The position numbers were made by a program, and so were the translations under genes. Under the pieces are notes generated by a model that worked only from the letters and a program-made list of their open reading frames with translations, was not told the origin of the DNA and ran no database searches. Of a stretch of DNA of 64,000 nt, positions 1 through 9,114 are shown in pieces. This DNA comes from Planctomyces sp. SH-PL14 (lineage in GTDB: Bacteria > Planctomycetota > Planctomycetia > Planctomycetales > Planctomycetaceae): assembly GCF_001610835.1 (NCBI RefSeq), contig NZ_CP011270.1:5102001-5166000 (forward strand), given 5' to 3'. Within the stretch, counting starts at the first letter, position 1; each line of letters opens with the position of its first letter.

Positions 1-207
1 GCGACGGTGCTCCTGCCGGACCACAAAGCCGCGCTCCTGCTCGAAGACTGGTTCGAAGCGGAGCCCCCGTTCGTGCGGGTAATTGCCCTGCGATATGGAG
101 TGTCTTCGACATCGGTCCAAGGAATTGTCAGAGAGGTCAGAGGGTCAGTTCTGGTGCCTTCTCAACGGCCTTGCTCACGCTCTAAAAACCGCTCGTCTAC
201 GCACTGA
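1..207 (+). CDS. possible 3' end of a helix-turn-helix protein (partial at window edge)
   Basis: The frame is open from the left edge of the window to a stop at 207, so this may be the tail of a gene that starts outside. Residues around [18 protein letters not shown] have the spacing of a helix-turn-helix (hydrophobic, turn Gly, second helix), and the sequence after it looks unconstrained. It overlaps by a few bases the convergent 3' end of the P-type ATPase gene. No family is recognised, and a chance open frame in GC-rich DNA is possible. Confidence 0.22.
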   Translation, partial: ATVLLPDHKAALLLEDWFEAEPPFVRVIALRYGVSSTSVQGIVREVRGSVLVPSQRPCSRSKNRSSTH

Positions 208-2119
208 TTTCTTGGTCGCGATGGAGATCGTCGAGATTTCGCGGCCGGTGCGCCACGCGAAGCGCATTCAGAACAGCCAGGACATCGATGACTTCCTGGC
301 TGATTGCACCAGCGACCGGGGCCAGATGGCCGCTCGCCGCGAGGAGCATGCCGACCAGGCTGAGGCCCATTCCCCCCAGCGCGCTCTGCATCGCAATCGT
401 CCGCATCCGATGGCCGATGTGGAGCAGCTCGTCGACTCGTTGCAGGGAGCTTTCCAGAAGAACCGCTCCCGCCGCCTCAGCCGTAACGTCGCCTTGGCCG
501 AAGGCGATCCCGACCGTCGCGGCCGTGAGGGCCGGGGCGTCGTTGATGCCGTCTCCCATGTAGAGCGTCTGGGCCCGCGCGGTCTCCTTCCGGACGAGCT
601 CGAGCTTCTGCTCCGGAGTCTGGTCCGCGTAGACCTCGCGGATGCCGACCACGGAGGCCAGATGCCGGGCCTCGATCTCGCGGTCGCCGGAGACGAGCAG
701 CACCCGTTCAAAGTGGTGCCGCGGAAGATGGTCCAGGAACGGTTTGCTGTCGCGGCGGGGCTCGTCTCGAAACCGCAGAACCGCCGCGAAGACGCCGTCG
801 ATCACCAGCACGCACTCCAGCCCCGCCGCTTGGGCCGGAAGCGTTTCGGGGGAGACGCCGCGGCGGGCCAGGAGTTTCGTCCGGCCCGTGACCTCGACGT
901 CATAACCCTCCACCCGGCCGGTCAGGCCGTGGCCCGGGGGTTCCCGTACCTCGGTCGCCTCCGGGATAGTCAGTCCCCGCTCCCGGGCTCCGCGGAGGAC
1001 CGCGTCGGCCAGAGGATGCTTCGAATACTGTTCCAGCGCCGCGGCGAGTCGCAGGACCGGCCCCTCCGCGAGAGCGCTTCCCGGCGCGAGGACGCATTCC
1101 GTCAGCCGCGGGCGGCCGTAGGTGAGCGTTCCGGTCTTGTCGAAGATGGCAACCCGGCACTGGTCGATCCGCTCCAGGACCGAGGGGTCCCGGATGATGA
1201 TGCCGCGGCGGGCCGCGAGCGAGATTCCACCGAGAATCGCGACGGGAATGGCGATCAGCAGGGGGCAGGGGGTCGCCACGACGAGCACCGCGAGAAACCG
1301 CGTCGCATCCCCGCTGGCGATCCAGGCCGCGAGGGCGATCGCCACCGCGAGGGGCGTGTACCAGGCGCCGAGCTGGTCAGCGAGTCGCCGGAGACTGGGC
1401 CGCCGCTGCTCGGCGTCGCGCATGACCGACATGATCTTTGCGTAGCGGGAGTCAACAGGGAGTCGGTCGGCCCGGATCCGGAGGGCCGCCGTTCCGTTGA
1501 GCGCGCCGGAGAGCACGAGGGCGCCCGGCGCTTTCGGCATCTGGTAGGGCTCGCCCGTGAGATAGGACTCGTCCATGCTCCCCCGCCCGTCGAGGACCGT
1601 TCCGTCGACCGGGCAGACTTCGTGCGGCAGAACGACGAGCTCGTCGCCGGTCTGGATCTCTTCCAGTGGGATGTCGGACTGGCCGTCGGTTGTTTTCCGA
1701 TGGGCGGTCCGCGGAACCCGCTTGGCCAGGGCCCGCAGGACCGAGGAGGCCTGCCGCATGGCGAACGATTCGAGGGTCTCGCCTCCGGAGAGCATCAGGA
1801 CGACGATCAGGCCGGCAAGGTATTCCCCCTGGATTGCGGCGGTGGTGATCGAGAGTCCCGCCAGGAGGTCGGAGCCGAACTCGCCGCGCAGGGCCTGTCG
1901 CGCGAGCAGGAGGACGAGGGGGAGTCCGCCAGCGATCAGGCCGGCGATCAGCGGGGCGTCCCGCGCCGGGACGAGGTGGCCTGGATCCGCCGCCACTAGC
2001 CATCGCGCCGCCAGGTGAACGGCGAGGCAGGCGAGAGCCAGGGCGGCGATGGCGGGCATCAGTCGTCCGATCCAGGGCTCGGGGGATGTAGACCCATCCG
2101 GCGGTGGATTGAGAGGCAT
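197..2119 (-). CDS. heavy-metal translocating P1B-type ATPase (CPL variant)
   Basis: Membrane pump that would use ATP to move a transition-metal ion across the inner membrane. All P-type signatures are present: SYLTGEP (about residue 183) in the actuator domain, TPCPLL (about 283) as the transmembrane metal-site motif, DKTGTLT with the phosphorylated Asp (about 325) and [10 protein letters not shown] (about 520). The N-terminus has several hydrophobic helices but no cytosolic HMA domain and no CxxC. The metal-site motif is CPL rather than the CPC of copper and zinc/cadmium pumps, so the substrate is uncertain. The ATG at 2119 is used; an upstream TTG at 2143 would add eight residues. The gene is transcribed towards the window edge and is convergent with nothing clear. 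A dispersed repeat lies just upstream. Confidence 0.92.
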   Translation of the reverse strand: MPLNPPPDGSTSPEPWIGRLMPAIAALALACLAVHLAARWLVAADPGHLVPARDAPLIAGLIAGGLPLVLLLARQALRGEFGSDLLAGLSITTAAIQGEYLAGLIVVLMLSGGETLESFAMRQASSVLRALAKRVPRTAHRKTTDGQSDIPLEEIQTGDELVVLPHEVCPVDGTVLDGRGSMDESYLTGEPYQMPKAPGALVLSGALNGTAALRIRADRLPVDSRYAKIMSVMRDAEQRRPSLRRLADQLGAWYTPLAVAIALAAWIASGDATRFLAVLVVATPCPLLIAIPVAILGGISLAARRGIIIRDPSVLERIDQCRVAIFDKTGTLTYGRPRLTECVLAPGSALAEGPVLRLAAALEQYSKHPLADAVLRGARERGLTIPEATEVREPPGHGLTGRVEGYDVEVTGRTKLLARRGVSPETLPAQAAGLECVLVIDGVFAAVLRFRDEPRRDSKPFLDHLPRHHFERVLLVSGDREIEARHLASVVGIREVYADQTPEQKLELVRKETARAQTLYMGDGINDAPALTAATVGIAFGQGDVTAEAAGAVLLESSLQRVDELLHIGHRMRTIAMQSALGGMGLSLVGMLLAASGHLAPVAGAISQEVIDVLAVLNALRVAHRPRNLDDLHRDQEISA

Positions 2120-2218
2120 GGAGCAGGCTTTCCGTTTGCTCAAACCGCGTCCTTGCCGGCGCGACTCCGCCAGCTCGAACCCAATTTTCCACGACCACCG
2201 GGGTCATGGGTGTGACCT

Positions 2219-2255
2219 CCTTGCATCCCCAACGAGGGTAGCCCCTGGACCCGGT
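2219..2255. repeat. dispersed intergenic repeat, copy 1
   Basis: A 37-base element beginning CCTTGCATCCCC and ending GCCCCTGGACCCGGT matches 16719-16754 at about 34 of 37 positions, in the same orientation. Both copies are also accompanied by the string TTTGCTCAA and by CTTGCCGGC within about 100 bases upstream, although in swapped order. It lies in the gap between the P-type ATPase and a cytochrome gene. Confidence 0.75.
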
Positions 2256-2294
2256 TCGGCCACGATGTCGGGTTGCGCTCGCCCCGATTCAGGA

Positions 2295-2771
2295 TCACTT
2301 GTCAGACGACTTCTCCGGGGCCTTCGCTGGCGGAGCCTTGCGGACGTGATCGTGACAGTCCACACAGGAGATCGTCACATCGAACCAGGCGAGAGCCGCC
2401 TTGTCATACCCCTCCTTGTCCGCCGCCGCAATCAGCCGCTGGACCGCCTCCCGGAACTGACGGTTGTGAAGCCGGTACTCCTGGTCCGTCAGAACCTGGA
2501 ACTTCTCCGCCTTGCTCATCTCCAGGAGCGAATTCCCCCCCTGTTTGATGAGGTCTGAATTCTCCATCACGATCCCTTCGAGGATCTGGCTGGACGCTTC
2601 CATCTTGCGAGCCATGAACTGCTGCAGCGGACTCTTGTCCTGACGCTTGGCCGCGGGAGGATCCGCGTAACAGGTCATCATCGAGGCGTGCCAAAGGAGC
2701 GCCCCCGCCGCACCCGCACCGGCAGCGACAAGGGGGAGAGCCCAACGGAGGGAGGGATGAAGAAGGGACAT
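2295..2771 (-). CDS. cytochrome c'-like periplasmic monohaem protein
   Basis: Exported c-type cytochrome of about 158 residues. An N-terminal hydrophobic segment (about residues 7-30) acts as signal or anchor, followed by a helical domain and a single haem motif CVDCH near the C-terminus, which is where cytochrome c' proteins carry it. The repeated phrase QFMARKMEASSQILEG is closely mirrored in the paralogue at 14043-14525 and more loosely at 3172-3669. The ATG at 2771 is preceded by AGGAAG. The gene is divergent from the 3172 paralogue. Cytochromes c' bind NO or act in electron transfer; the role here is inferred only. A lysine-rich tail follows the haem site. Confidence 0.85.
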   Translation of the reverse strand: MSLLHPSLRWALPLVAAGAGAAGALLWHASMMTCYADPPAAKRQDKSPLQQFMARKMEASSQILEGIVMENSDLIKQGGNSLLEMSKAEKFQVLTDQEYRLHNRQFREAVQRLIAAADKEGYDKAALAWFDVTISCVDCHDHVRKAPPAKAPEKSSDK

Positions 2772-3171
2772 GATGCTTCCTGAACCAGTCGGGGAATGGG
2801 AGTCGGGAGGGGAACTGGGATGGGGCGGGATCGCGATCGCCCCGACCGGCAGGGAGCGAAGCAACCGATATACCGCCCGGCTGCGCGCCTCGGGATTTCA
2901 GAGAGGCAGAGTTCGGAGCAGCAATCCGGAGCATGCGGCCTCTCCTTCCGCGTTCGCCGCGGTCGCACCGGACATCGCGTCTCCCTGGGAATTCGCAGTG
3001 GTGGCGAAACTGTGCGTTTCAAGCCTACCCACTCCCGGACGCACACTTGTGTGACACCCGTGCCCAGTGCCAGGGGCAAACCCGCGTCTCCGGTGGAACT
3101 CTCTTTCCGGAGTCAACGATCCCACCGCGTCCAGCCGATCAATGAGACCAGAGCTCAAGGAGGCTGGCGTC
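2772..3171. promoter_or_regulatory. divergent intergenic region between two cytochrome genes
   Basis: About 400 bases separate the divergently transcribed cytochrome c'-like genes, so promoters for both must lie here. A near-palindrome CACACTTGTGTG occurs at about 3043-3054. No convincing sigma-70 or sigma-54 promoter could be picked by eye. Confidence 0.4.
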
Positions 3172-3669
3172 ATGCGATCGATATCGATGGGAATCGGAAC
3201 GGCCCTGCTGCTGGCGGGGGCCCTCTCCCTCCGGGGAGCGGAACGAAACGGGGCCGCGGAGAAGCCGGTGGCCAGCCAGACCGCCAACGCCGCCATCATG
3301 CGGGCCAAGCTGGCGAGCACGCAGAAGATCGTGGAAGGTCTCCTGGCCAATGACTTCGCCCTGATCGAACGAGGAGGAGACGAACTCGACCGGATCGGCC
3401 ACAGCGAAGCCTGGGCCGCCGCCGAGGACCAAGTCTACGCGCACTACCGCAACGAACTGCAGCGGCAGGCGGTGAAGATCTCGCGTCTGGGGCAGGAGCG
3501 GAACTTGGACGGGGCGTCCTACGCCTACATGCACCTCCTGACGGCGTGCATCGGGTGCCACTCCCATTGCCGGGATGTCCTGCACGTGGCGACACGGATT
3601 CCCCGCCTGGAAGCGCCGCCCAAGTCGACCGGCTCGGCCACAACAGTGCCGCCGGCGCGGGAGCCGTGA
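3172..3669 (+). CDS. cytochrome c'-like periplasmic monohaem protein
   Basis: Exported monohaem cytochrome of 165 residues. The ATG at 3172 follows a good ribosome site (AAGGAGG, 9 bases away). Residues 1-22 form a signal peptide (basic start, then a Leu/Ala-rich stretch). A helical region contains MRAKLASTQKIVEGLL and a haem motif CIGCH near residue 125, again towards the C-terminus. It is a divergent paralogue of the minus-strand genes at 2295 and 14043. A Pro/Ser-rich tail follows the haem site. It is followed, tail to tail, by the sigma-54 regulator gene. Its partner is unknown; proximity to the cbb3 oxidase genes suggests a respiratory or NO-binding role. Confidence 0.83.
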   Translation: MRSISMGIGTALLLAGALSLRGAERNGAAEKPVASQTANAAIMRAKLASTQKIVEGLLANDFALIERGGDELDRIGHSEAWAAAEDQVYAHYRNELQRQAVKISRLGQERNLDGASYAYMHLLTACIGCHSHCRDVLHVATRIPRLEAPPKSTGSATTVPPAREP

Positions 3670-3692
3670 CTCTCGGGAACGGAGGCGGCCTG

Positions 3693-5147
3693 TCAGAACT
3701 CGCCGGAGTCGATCTGCAGCCGATCGAGCAGTCGGTAGAGCTTGCGGCGATGGATCCCCAGGATCCGGGCCGCCTTGGCTTTGTTCCCCCGCTCTCGCCG
3801 GAGGATCTCCAGGATGTGCTCCCGTTCCTTGGCCTCCAGCGTGTCCTCCGCCGGGACCTTCGCGGAGACCGTTCCCAATGCGATCCCGCGCCCGTCCATA
3901 GAGAGGAGGGGCGCGTCGACGCCCGCCCCGTTTGACCCGCTTCCGCCCTTCCCGCTGTCGCTCTTGGCTACGGAGGCGGCCGTTCGGGACACGACTTCCC
4001 CCGGCAGGTCATCCACTTCGACGACATTGGTGTCGGCCAGGATCTTGGCTCGCTCCAGGGCGTTGATCAGTTGCCGGATGTTCCCCGGCCAGCGATAACT
4101 CTCGACCGCGGCCATCGCGTCCGGGTCGATGTCCCAGCCCTCCCCCAGGATCGACCGGACCAAGAGCGGGATGTCCCCCTTCCGTTCCCGCAGCGGCGGT
4201 AGGACCAGCGAGAAGACGTTAATCCGGTAGTACAGGTCCTCGCGGAAGCGTCCGGCCTGCACTTCCTGCTCCATGTTGCGGTTGGTCGCGGCCAGGATCC
4301 GCACGTCGACCTTCCGTTCCTGGTGGGATCCGAGCCGCCGGAGCGAACCGTCTTCCAGCACGCGGAGGAGCTTCGGCTGCAGGGCGGGCGGGAGCTCTCC
4401 GATCTCGTCGATGAAGAGCGTCCCCCCGTCCGCGACTTCGAAGAGTCCTGTCTTGGCCGACAGGGCGCCGGTGAAGGCCCCTTTCTCGTGGCCGAACAGC
4501 TCGCTCTCGACCAGCGTCTCCGGGAGGGCCGCGCAGTTGATGGTCACGAACGGCTTGTCGGCCCGGGGGCTGGCGGCCTGGAGCCCCCGCGCGACAAGCT
4601 CCTTGCCCGTTCCGCTTTCTCCCTGAATCAGGACCGCCTTGTTGGAACGACCGACCCGCTCGATCAGCCGGAAGACCGTCTGCATCACGGGCGATTCCCC
4701 CACGATCTTCAACGGACGCTGCTCCCGCTGGATGAGGGTCCGGAGATTGCGGTTCTCCCGCTGCAACCGGCTCCGTTCGTCCGCCAGCCGGCACCGCCGC
4801 TCCAGCTCCGCAAGGGGGAACGGCTTCGTGAGGTAGTCGAGCGCTCCCAGCTTCATCGCCTCGACGGCGTTCTCGACCGTCGCCTGCCCTGTGAGGATGA
4901 TGACCTCCGCCTCAGAGCCGGAACTCTTCATTCGCTCCAGGACTTCCAGTCCCGAGATCCCGGGCATGTTCATGTCGCAGACGACGACATCGAAATGCCG
5001 GCGTTCCAGCTCCTTGAGCGCCTCCTGGCCGTTCCGGGCTTCGCGGACGGTGTGCCCGCGTTTCGAAAGCCATTGAGCGGCGAGCTGGCGGAACTCGTCC
5101 TCATCTTCGACGAGAAGCAGGTTCATCGGCGCTGCGGAGTCGGACAT
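3693..5147 (-). CDS. sigma-54-dependent NtrC-family response regulator
   Basis: Cytoplasmic transcription activator of 484 residues with the full NtrC architecture. Residues 1-120 are a receiver domain with acidic pocket and phospho-acceptor Asp58 (CDMNMPG). The central AAA+ domain has Walker A GESGTGKE (about 175), the sigma-54 contact loop GAFTGA (about 225) and Walker B GTLFIDEIGE. A Fis-type helix-turn-helix closes the protein (NKAAKARILGIHRRKLYRLL). It should activate genes read by RpoN RNA polymerase when phosphorylated. No kinase gene is adjacent, but three sensor or receiver genes lie at 15.4-19.1 kb. A sigma-54-like promoter sits upstream, suggesting autoregulation. It is divergent from the cbb3 operon, which is a plausible target. 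Confidence 0.95.
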   Translation of the reverse strand: MSDSAAPMNLLLVEDEDEFRQLAAQWLSKRGHTVREARNGQEALKELERRHFDVVVCDMNMPGISGLEVLERMKSSGSEAEVIILTGQATVENAVEAMKLGALDYLTKPFPLAELERRCRLADERSRLQRENRNLRTLIQREQRPLKIVGESPVMQTVFRLIERVGRSNKAVLIQGESGTGKELVARGLQAASPRADKPFVTINCAALPETLVESELFGHEKGAFTGALSAKTGLFEVADGGTLFIDEIGELPPALQPKLLRVLEDGSLRRLGSHQERKVDVRILAATNRNMEQEVQAGRFREDLYYRINVFSLVLPPLRERKGDIPLLVRSILGEGWDIDPDAMAAVESYRWPGNIRQLINALERAKILADTNVVEVDDLPGEVVSRTAASVAKSDSGKGGSGSNGAGVDAPLLSMDGRGIALGTVSAKVPAEDTLEAKEREHILEILRRERGNKAKAARILGIHRRKLYRLLDRLQIDSGEF

Positions 5148-5729
5148 CCCTTACTCACCCGAAACAAGACGAGCCAAGCGGTTCATTCTGAACGGTCGGC
5201 GGATACGAATCCAACGGACCCGCGACCGCTCATGCATCTCAAGTGCCACCTCCCAGTTGAATCGAGAACGCCTGGATTCCGATGACGAAGGCGCGCGGCT
5301 CTTTGCGAGCCGGGCAGGGGGACGTGTCTGTCAGACTACGGTCGCCTGGTGTGGGGAGCCTTAAGCTCTAATGGCCGACGGCCGACGAGTGTGCGTGGCG
5401 TGCACACCGTGCACATTGCGAGACGGAACAGGGCGCCCGCTTGAAGCAAGATCGATCCCCGATTCTACGGCTTGAGAGAGCAGATCTCTTTTGGAGGCAG
5501 CCGCGAGGATTTCGAGGGGGCCGCGGTCGGAATCACAGATGACGGCGATGCATTCCTGGAAGTCGAAGGGACGCGAGTCCGCGCGGCACTTCGGTTGCTT
5601 TGGCCCCGGAGAAGGCCGTTCTGCGGCAGAGCGTCTTCCATTCGACACGCACTCATCTCAGGCGCCGGCATCATCGCCAGCTGCCGATTGAAAACTGACG
5701 ACCGATCACTGAGAACCAGGAACAAAGAC
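5148..5729. promoter_or_regulatory. divergent control region between NtrC-type regulator and cbb3 operon
   Basis: About 580 bases without a convincing gene separate the regulator from the dihaem cytochrome that opens the oxidase operon. It contains a sigma-54-like element (separate entry) and a tandem pair of the six-base palindrome GTGCAC at 5400-5405 and 5409-5414, separated by three bases, which could be an operator. Open frames here show no family resemblance. Confidence 0.45.
5233..5248 (-). promoter_or_regulatory. sigma-54 (RpoN)-like promoter upstream of the NtrC-type regulator
   Basis: On the minus strand the sequence reads TGGCACTTGAGATGCA. This matches the consensus TGGCAC-N5-TTGCA with one mismatch, and keeps the required GG-N10-GC spacing. 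It lies about 86 bases upstream of the regulator start codon. Seen directly; function inferred. Confidence 0.5.
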
Positions 5730-6785
5730 GTGAACGTGAGAGTTGTCGCGGCCGTGGGAGTTCTCTGTTCAGCCCTGGGTTGTCAGCGGGATGACGCCCC
5801 GAGCTATTCCTACTCCGCCAGAACGCAGGCGCTCCCGGTCGAGCTTCGGAGTGCGTTGACCACCGAGATGGTCGAGCAGGCAGGGACGTTCGAGACTCCT
5901 CGGCTGATCGGGGCCAAAGAGGTCTCGCGGGAGCGGCTGCTCCACGGCCAGGCGGTCTATCAGGACCAGTGCGTCCAATGCCACGGCGTATCCGGCGACG
6001 GCCAAGGCCCCGCCGCCATCTACCTGTACCCCCGGCCGCGCGACTACCGGAACGGGACGTTCAAGTTCATCACGACTCCGTATGGAGCCAAGCCGGTCCG
6101 ACCCGACCTGCTGCGGACCGTTCGCCAGGGAGTCCGCGGGACATCGATGCCGTCGTTCACCCTGCTGCCGGTCGACGACCTGGAGGCGGTCGTCGACTAT
6201 GTCCTCGCGCTGACCCACCGCGGCGAGCTCGAGGAGCAGCTCCTGGCGATGGCGGACTCCGAGGAGGCGATCGACAAGGAGCTGGTTCAGGACGAGTCGC
6301 TCCCGGCGATCACGAATCGCTGGAGCGAAGCCGACGAGGCTGTGGTGGCTCCGCTGACCCGCCAGCCGAAGTTCACGATGGAGCATGTCGCCCGGGGGAA
6401 GACCGCCTTCCTGTCGAAGGGCTGTTCCAAATGCCACGGCGAGGACGGCCGCGGCCAGACCGCCGACAACATCGGCAAAGACCTGTGGGGATTCACCACC
6501 CGCGCGGCGGATCTGACTTCCGGGATGCTTCACGGCGGCCAGGAGCCGATCGACGTCTATCGCCGGATCTACTCTGGAATCAACGGCACTCCGATGCCCG
6601 GGTTCGGCCTCTCGCTGCAGGGGGAGCCGGACACGATCTGGGACCTCGTGGCTTACGTGAAGTTCGTCTCCAGCCGCCGACGCGAAGGCCAGACACCGGA
6701 GCCGGGGCCGATTCGGCCGTACGTCCCGGCCGAACCGTCCGCGGCACAAGCAGCCAGCGCCACCGCCGAGAGCCCGGGAGGCTGA
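5730..6785 (+). CDS. dihaem cytochrome c lipoprotein of the cbb3 operon
   Basis: Periplasmic electron carrier of about 351 residues with two haem c sites: CVQCH in the N-terminal half (about residue 82) and CSKCH in the C-terminal half (about 234). The second domain ends with the axial-Met region TPMPGFG. A GTG at 5730 is taken as start (AGGA nine bases upstream); the GTG two codons later is an alternative. A lipobox SALGC around residue 17 predicts a lipoprotein. It is the first gene of the plus-strand oxidase operon. No CcoP gene follows CcoN and CcoO, so this dihaem protein may take the place of CcoP. A Pro/Ala-rich tail is present. Confidence 0.88.
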   Translation: MNVRVVAAVGVLCSALGCQRDDAPSYSYSARTQALPVELRSALTTEMVEQAGTFETPRLIGAKEVSRERLLHGQAVYQDQCVQCHGVSGDGQGPAAIYLYPRPRDYRNGTFKFITTPYGAKPVRPDLLRTVRQGVRGTSMPSFTLLPVDDLEAVVDYVLALTHRGELEEQLLAMADSEEAIDKELVQDESLPAITNRWSEADEAVVAPLTRQPKFTMEHVARGKTAFLSKGCSKCHGEDGRGQTADNIGKDLWGFTTRAADLTSGMLHGGQEPIDVYRRIYSGINGTPMPGFGLSLQGEPDTIWDLVAYVKFVSSRRREGQTPEPGPIRPYVPAEPSAAQAASATAESPGG

Positions 6786-6859
6786 CCGCCCTGATCGACC
6801 TCCCGCAGCTCTCTCCTGCACCTCGTCCCCGCTTCCCTTCCGTCCCCGCTGGCCCCTTC

Positions 6860-7528
6860 ATGACAGATCGCATCCAGCTTGCAGAAGAACTCGCCCAGCT
6901 GCGGGACCGCGTCGCCGAATTGGAATCGCGCCTGTCCGGGCCGACGGAGTCCGCACCTCCCTGGGCGCCCCACTCGTTCTACACCGCCTACTACGCCACG
7001 ACCGGGTTCCTGCTCGGGATCTTCGGCGCGCTGGCGAGCCTCGTCGTCAACGTCATCGGGGCGCCGCTCGCCGGCAAGAGCCCGCTCGAGCTGATCCGGG
7101 TCTACCTGACGTTCCCGCTCGGCGAGAACGCCCTGGCCCTCGCCTCGCAGCAGAAGGATCTTTACGCCATCGGCGATGGCGTGATCCTGGCGATCGGCTG
7201 CTGCCTGTACCTGGGAACCGGAATGCTGCTTGGAGCGCCGTTTTACACGCTCCTGGCCCGGCTTTCCGAAAGGCGGCCGGTGTGGTTTCGCTTCGCCGTG
7301 GCGACCGGCCTGGCCGCCGCGATGTGGTTCGTGAACTTTTACCTGCTCCTCTCCTGGATTCAGCCAGCCCTCATCGGCGGGCGATGGATCACCGACCCGA
7401 ACGTGCTTCCCCCCTGGGTCGCCCTGATGACGCATCTCGTCTTCGGATGGACACTCGCGGCGCTCTACAGCTGGGGTACGTTCCACCCCTACCAGGTGCC
7501 GGGAACGGCGACGGAGGAAGCGCACTGA
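6860..7528 (+). CDS. uncharacterised multi-pass membrane protein in the cbb3 operon
   Basis: 222-residue protein with a short N-terminal coiled-coil-like segment (AEELAQLRDRVAELESRL) and about four transmembrane helices from residue 45 onwards. No catalytic or haem motif stands out apart from an isolated His in the last helix. It sits between the dihaem cytochrome and ccoN, 74 and 69 bases from each, in the same direction, so it is almost certainly co-transcribed. An accessory or assembly role for the oxidase is inferred from position only. Confidence 0.8.
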   Translation: MTDRIQLAEELAQLRDRVAELESRLSGPTESAPPWAPHSFYTAYYATTGFLLGIFGALASLVVNVIGAPLAGKSPLELIRVYLTFPLGENALALASQQKDLYAIGDGVILAIGCCLYLGTGMLLGAPFYTLLARLSERRPVWFRFAVATGLAAAMWFVNFYLLLSWIQPALIGGRWITDPNVLPPWVALMTHLVFGWTLAALYSWGTFHPYQVPGTATEEAH

Positions 7529-7597
7529 CTCGCCCACCCCGTTCTGTTTCCAACCCCTCGCCTTTTTTGTCCTCACTGACTTCGACTGAAGGCTTCC

Positions 7598-9061
7598 ATG
7601 GAAGCGACCGCTTCGATTTCGATCGCCGCCACCACCACATCCGCTGCCGGTCCCTCGCGCGCGTCCGACCTCGTCGAAGAGCGGCTGGTGCTGTGGTACT
7701 TCATCGCCGCGCTCAGCTACATGCTGATCTCGATGACCGCCGGCGTCCTGATGGGGCTGCAGCTCATCCGGCACAACCCGCTCCCGCACTGGGAAGTCTT
7801 TTCGCCGGGACGGTGGCGGATGGTCCACACCAACGCCATCGCCTACGGGTTCCTCGCCAACGGCTTCCTGGGGATGCTGCACTGGGTTGTCCCACGGCTT
7901 ACCCGGCACCCCGTCTTCAGCCGGCCTCTCTCCTACATCATCTTCGCCGCCTGGCAGTTCGTCGTCCTGGCGACGGCGGTCGGCCTCCTGTTCGGCGAAG
8001 CACAGGGACTCGAATGGGGGGAGACGCCGGTCTGGATCGATCCCGTCGCCCAGTTGGGCCTGTTGCTCGTGGCGATCAACTTCGGCGATCCGATCCTTCG
8101 GGTCAAAGGGCCGATGTACGTCACGCTGTGGTATTTCCTCTCCGCCCTCGTCTGGACGTTCCTGACCTACGCGATGGGGAACTTCGTTCCGCAGTACTGC
8201 GTGACCGGCTCGGCGGCCGGGGCAGTCGGGGGGCTGTTCATCCATGACCTCGTCGGCCTGTTCGTCACGCCGCTGGGCTGGGGGATGATGTACTACTTCG
8301 TCCCGATCCTCCTTCAGCGGCCGATGTGGAGCCACGGGATGTCGCTCGTCGGGTTCTGGGGGCTGGCCTTCTTCTACCCGCTCCAGGGGATCCACCACTT
8401 CCTCTACACGCCGATCCCCATGTTCCTGCAGTACGGGGCAGTCCTCTCGACCATTGCCCTCGAGTTCGTGGTCCTGACGGTCATCATCAACTTCGTCGGG
8501 ACGCTGCGGGGGACCGGCATGGAGTGCCTGCGGAACCTGCCGCTGCGGTACTTCTACACCGGGATCCTGTTCTACTTCCTGACCTGCCTGCAGTGCGCGC
8601 TCCAGGTCACCATGACGTTCCAGGCCCTGGTTCACTTCACCGACTGGGTCGTGGGACACGCTCACATGGTCATGTTCGGGGTCTTCAGCCTGTGGCAGCT
8701 GGGGATGATGACCTACCTCGTCCCGAAGATTCTCCGGACCGGTTGGTATCGCGAGGACTGGTGCCACTGGCACTACTGGGGCTCTGCCGGCGGACTGGTC
8801 GTCATGGCGGGAGACTTGATCCTGGGGGGGCTGTTTCAGGGGTGGTCCTGGGCGGCGCTACAGCCCTGGGAGAACTCGCTTCAGGTTTCGATCCCGTTCT
8901 GGTCGGTCCGCCTCGTCGCCGGGTTGGTGATGTTCTGGGCCCAGATCGTGTTTGTCCTGAACCTGTACCGCACCTGGCAGCGCTCGCCCGTTCGCGACTC
9001 GCTCTTCCGGATTGACCTGTCCCGCGCTGATCTGGTGCCGGCTGTCACCGTGGAAAGCTGA
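7598..9061 (+). CDS. ccoN: cbb3-type cytochrome c oxidase subunit I
   Basis: Catalytic subunit of a high-affinity cbb3 oxidase in the inner membrane, reducing O2 to water and pumping protons. About 12 transmembrane helices over 487 residues. Expected ligands are visible: HTNAIAYGF (low-spin haem His, about residue 76), FIHDLVG for a Cu-B His, the His-His pair in GIHHFLY (about 265), and GHAHMV (about 354-356) for haem b3 and haem b. A Tyr six residues before the His-His pair (AFFYPLQGIHH) occupies the position of the His-cross-linked Tyr of cbb3 enzymes. Start ATG at 7598. Its stop overlaps an ATG upstream of ccoO. Confidence 0.95.
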   Translation: MEATASISIAATTTSAAGPSRASDLVEERLVLWYFIAALSYMLISMTAGVLMGLQLIRHNPLPHWEVFSPGRWRMVHTNAIAYGFLANGFLGMLHWVVPRLTRHPVFSRPLSYIIFAAWQFVVLATAVGLLFGEAQGLEWGETPVWIDPVAQLGLLLVAINFGDPILRVKGPMYVTLWYFLSALVWTFLTYAMGNFVPQYCVTGSAAGAVGGLFIHDLVGLFVTPLGWGMMYYFVPILLQRPMWSHGMSLVGFWGLAFFYPLQGIHHFLYTPIPMFLQYGAVLSTIALEFVVLTVIINFVGTLRGTGMECLRNLPLRYFYTGILFYFLTCLQCALQVTMTFQALVHFTDWVVGHAHMVMFGVFSLWQLGMMTYLVPKILRTGWYREDWCHWHYWGSAGGLVVMAGDLILGGLFQGWSWAALQPWENSLQVSIPFWSVRLVAGLVMFWAQIVFVLNLYRTWQRSPVRDSLFRIDLSRADLVPAVTVES

Positions 9062-9114
9062 TGGCGGTCAGTTGTCAGTCGTTAGTCATCAGTGAAATTG
9101 GCTCGGAGCGACCG

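Noticed and set aside
83-1999. Long plus-strand open frame opposite the P-type ATPase gene
   Set aside because: Antisense to a gene with all P-type motifs; composition (Arg/Gly/Asp-rich, no domain) is that of a mirror frame in GC-rich DNA.
2996-3020. Sigma-54-like element before the 3172 cytochrome gene
   Set aside because: Spacing between GG and GC is nine instead of ten bases and the -12 part is poor.
6653-8773. 706-codon minus-strand frame across the cbb3 genes
   Set aside because: Opposes ccoN with its intact haem and copper ligands; hydrophilic low-complexity translation without family features.
9061-9114. Upstream ATG start for ccoO overlapping the ccoN stop
   Set aside because: The extra 18 residues look like intergenic sequence and the ATG at 9115 has the better ribosome site and the expected N-terminus.
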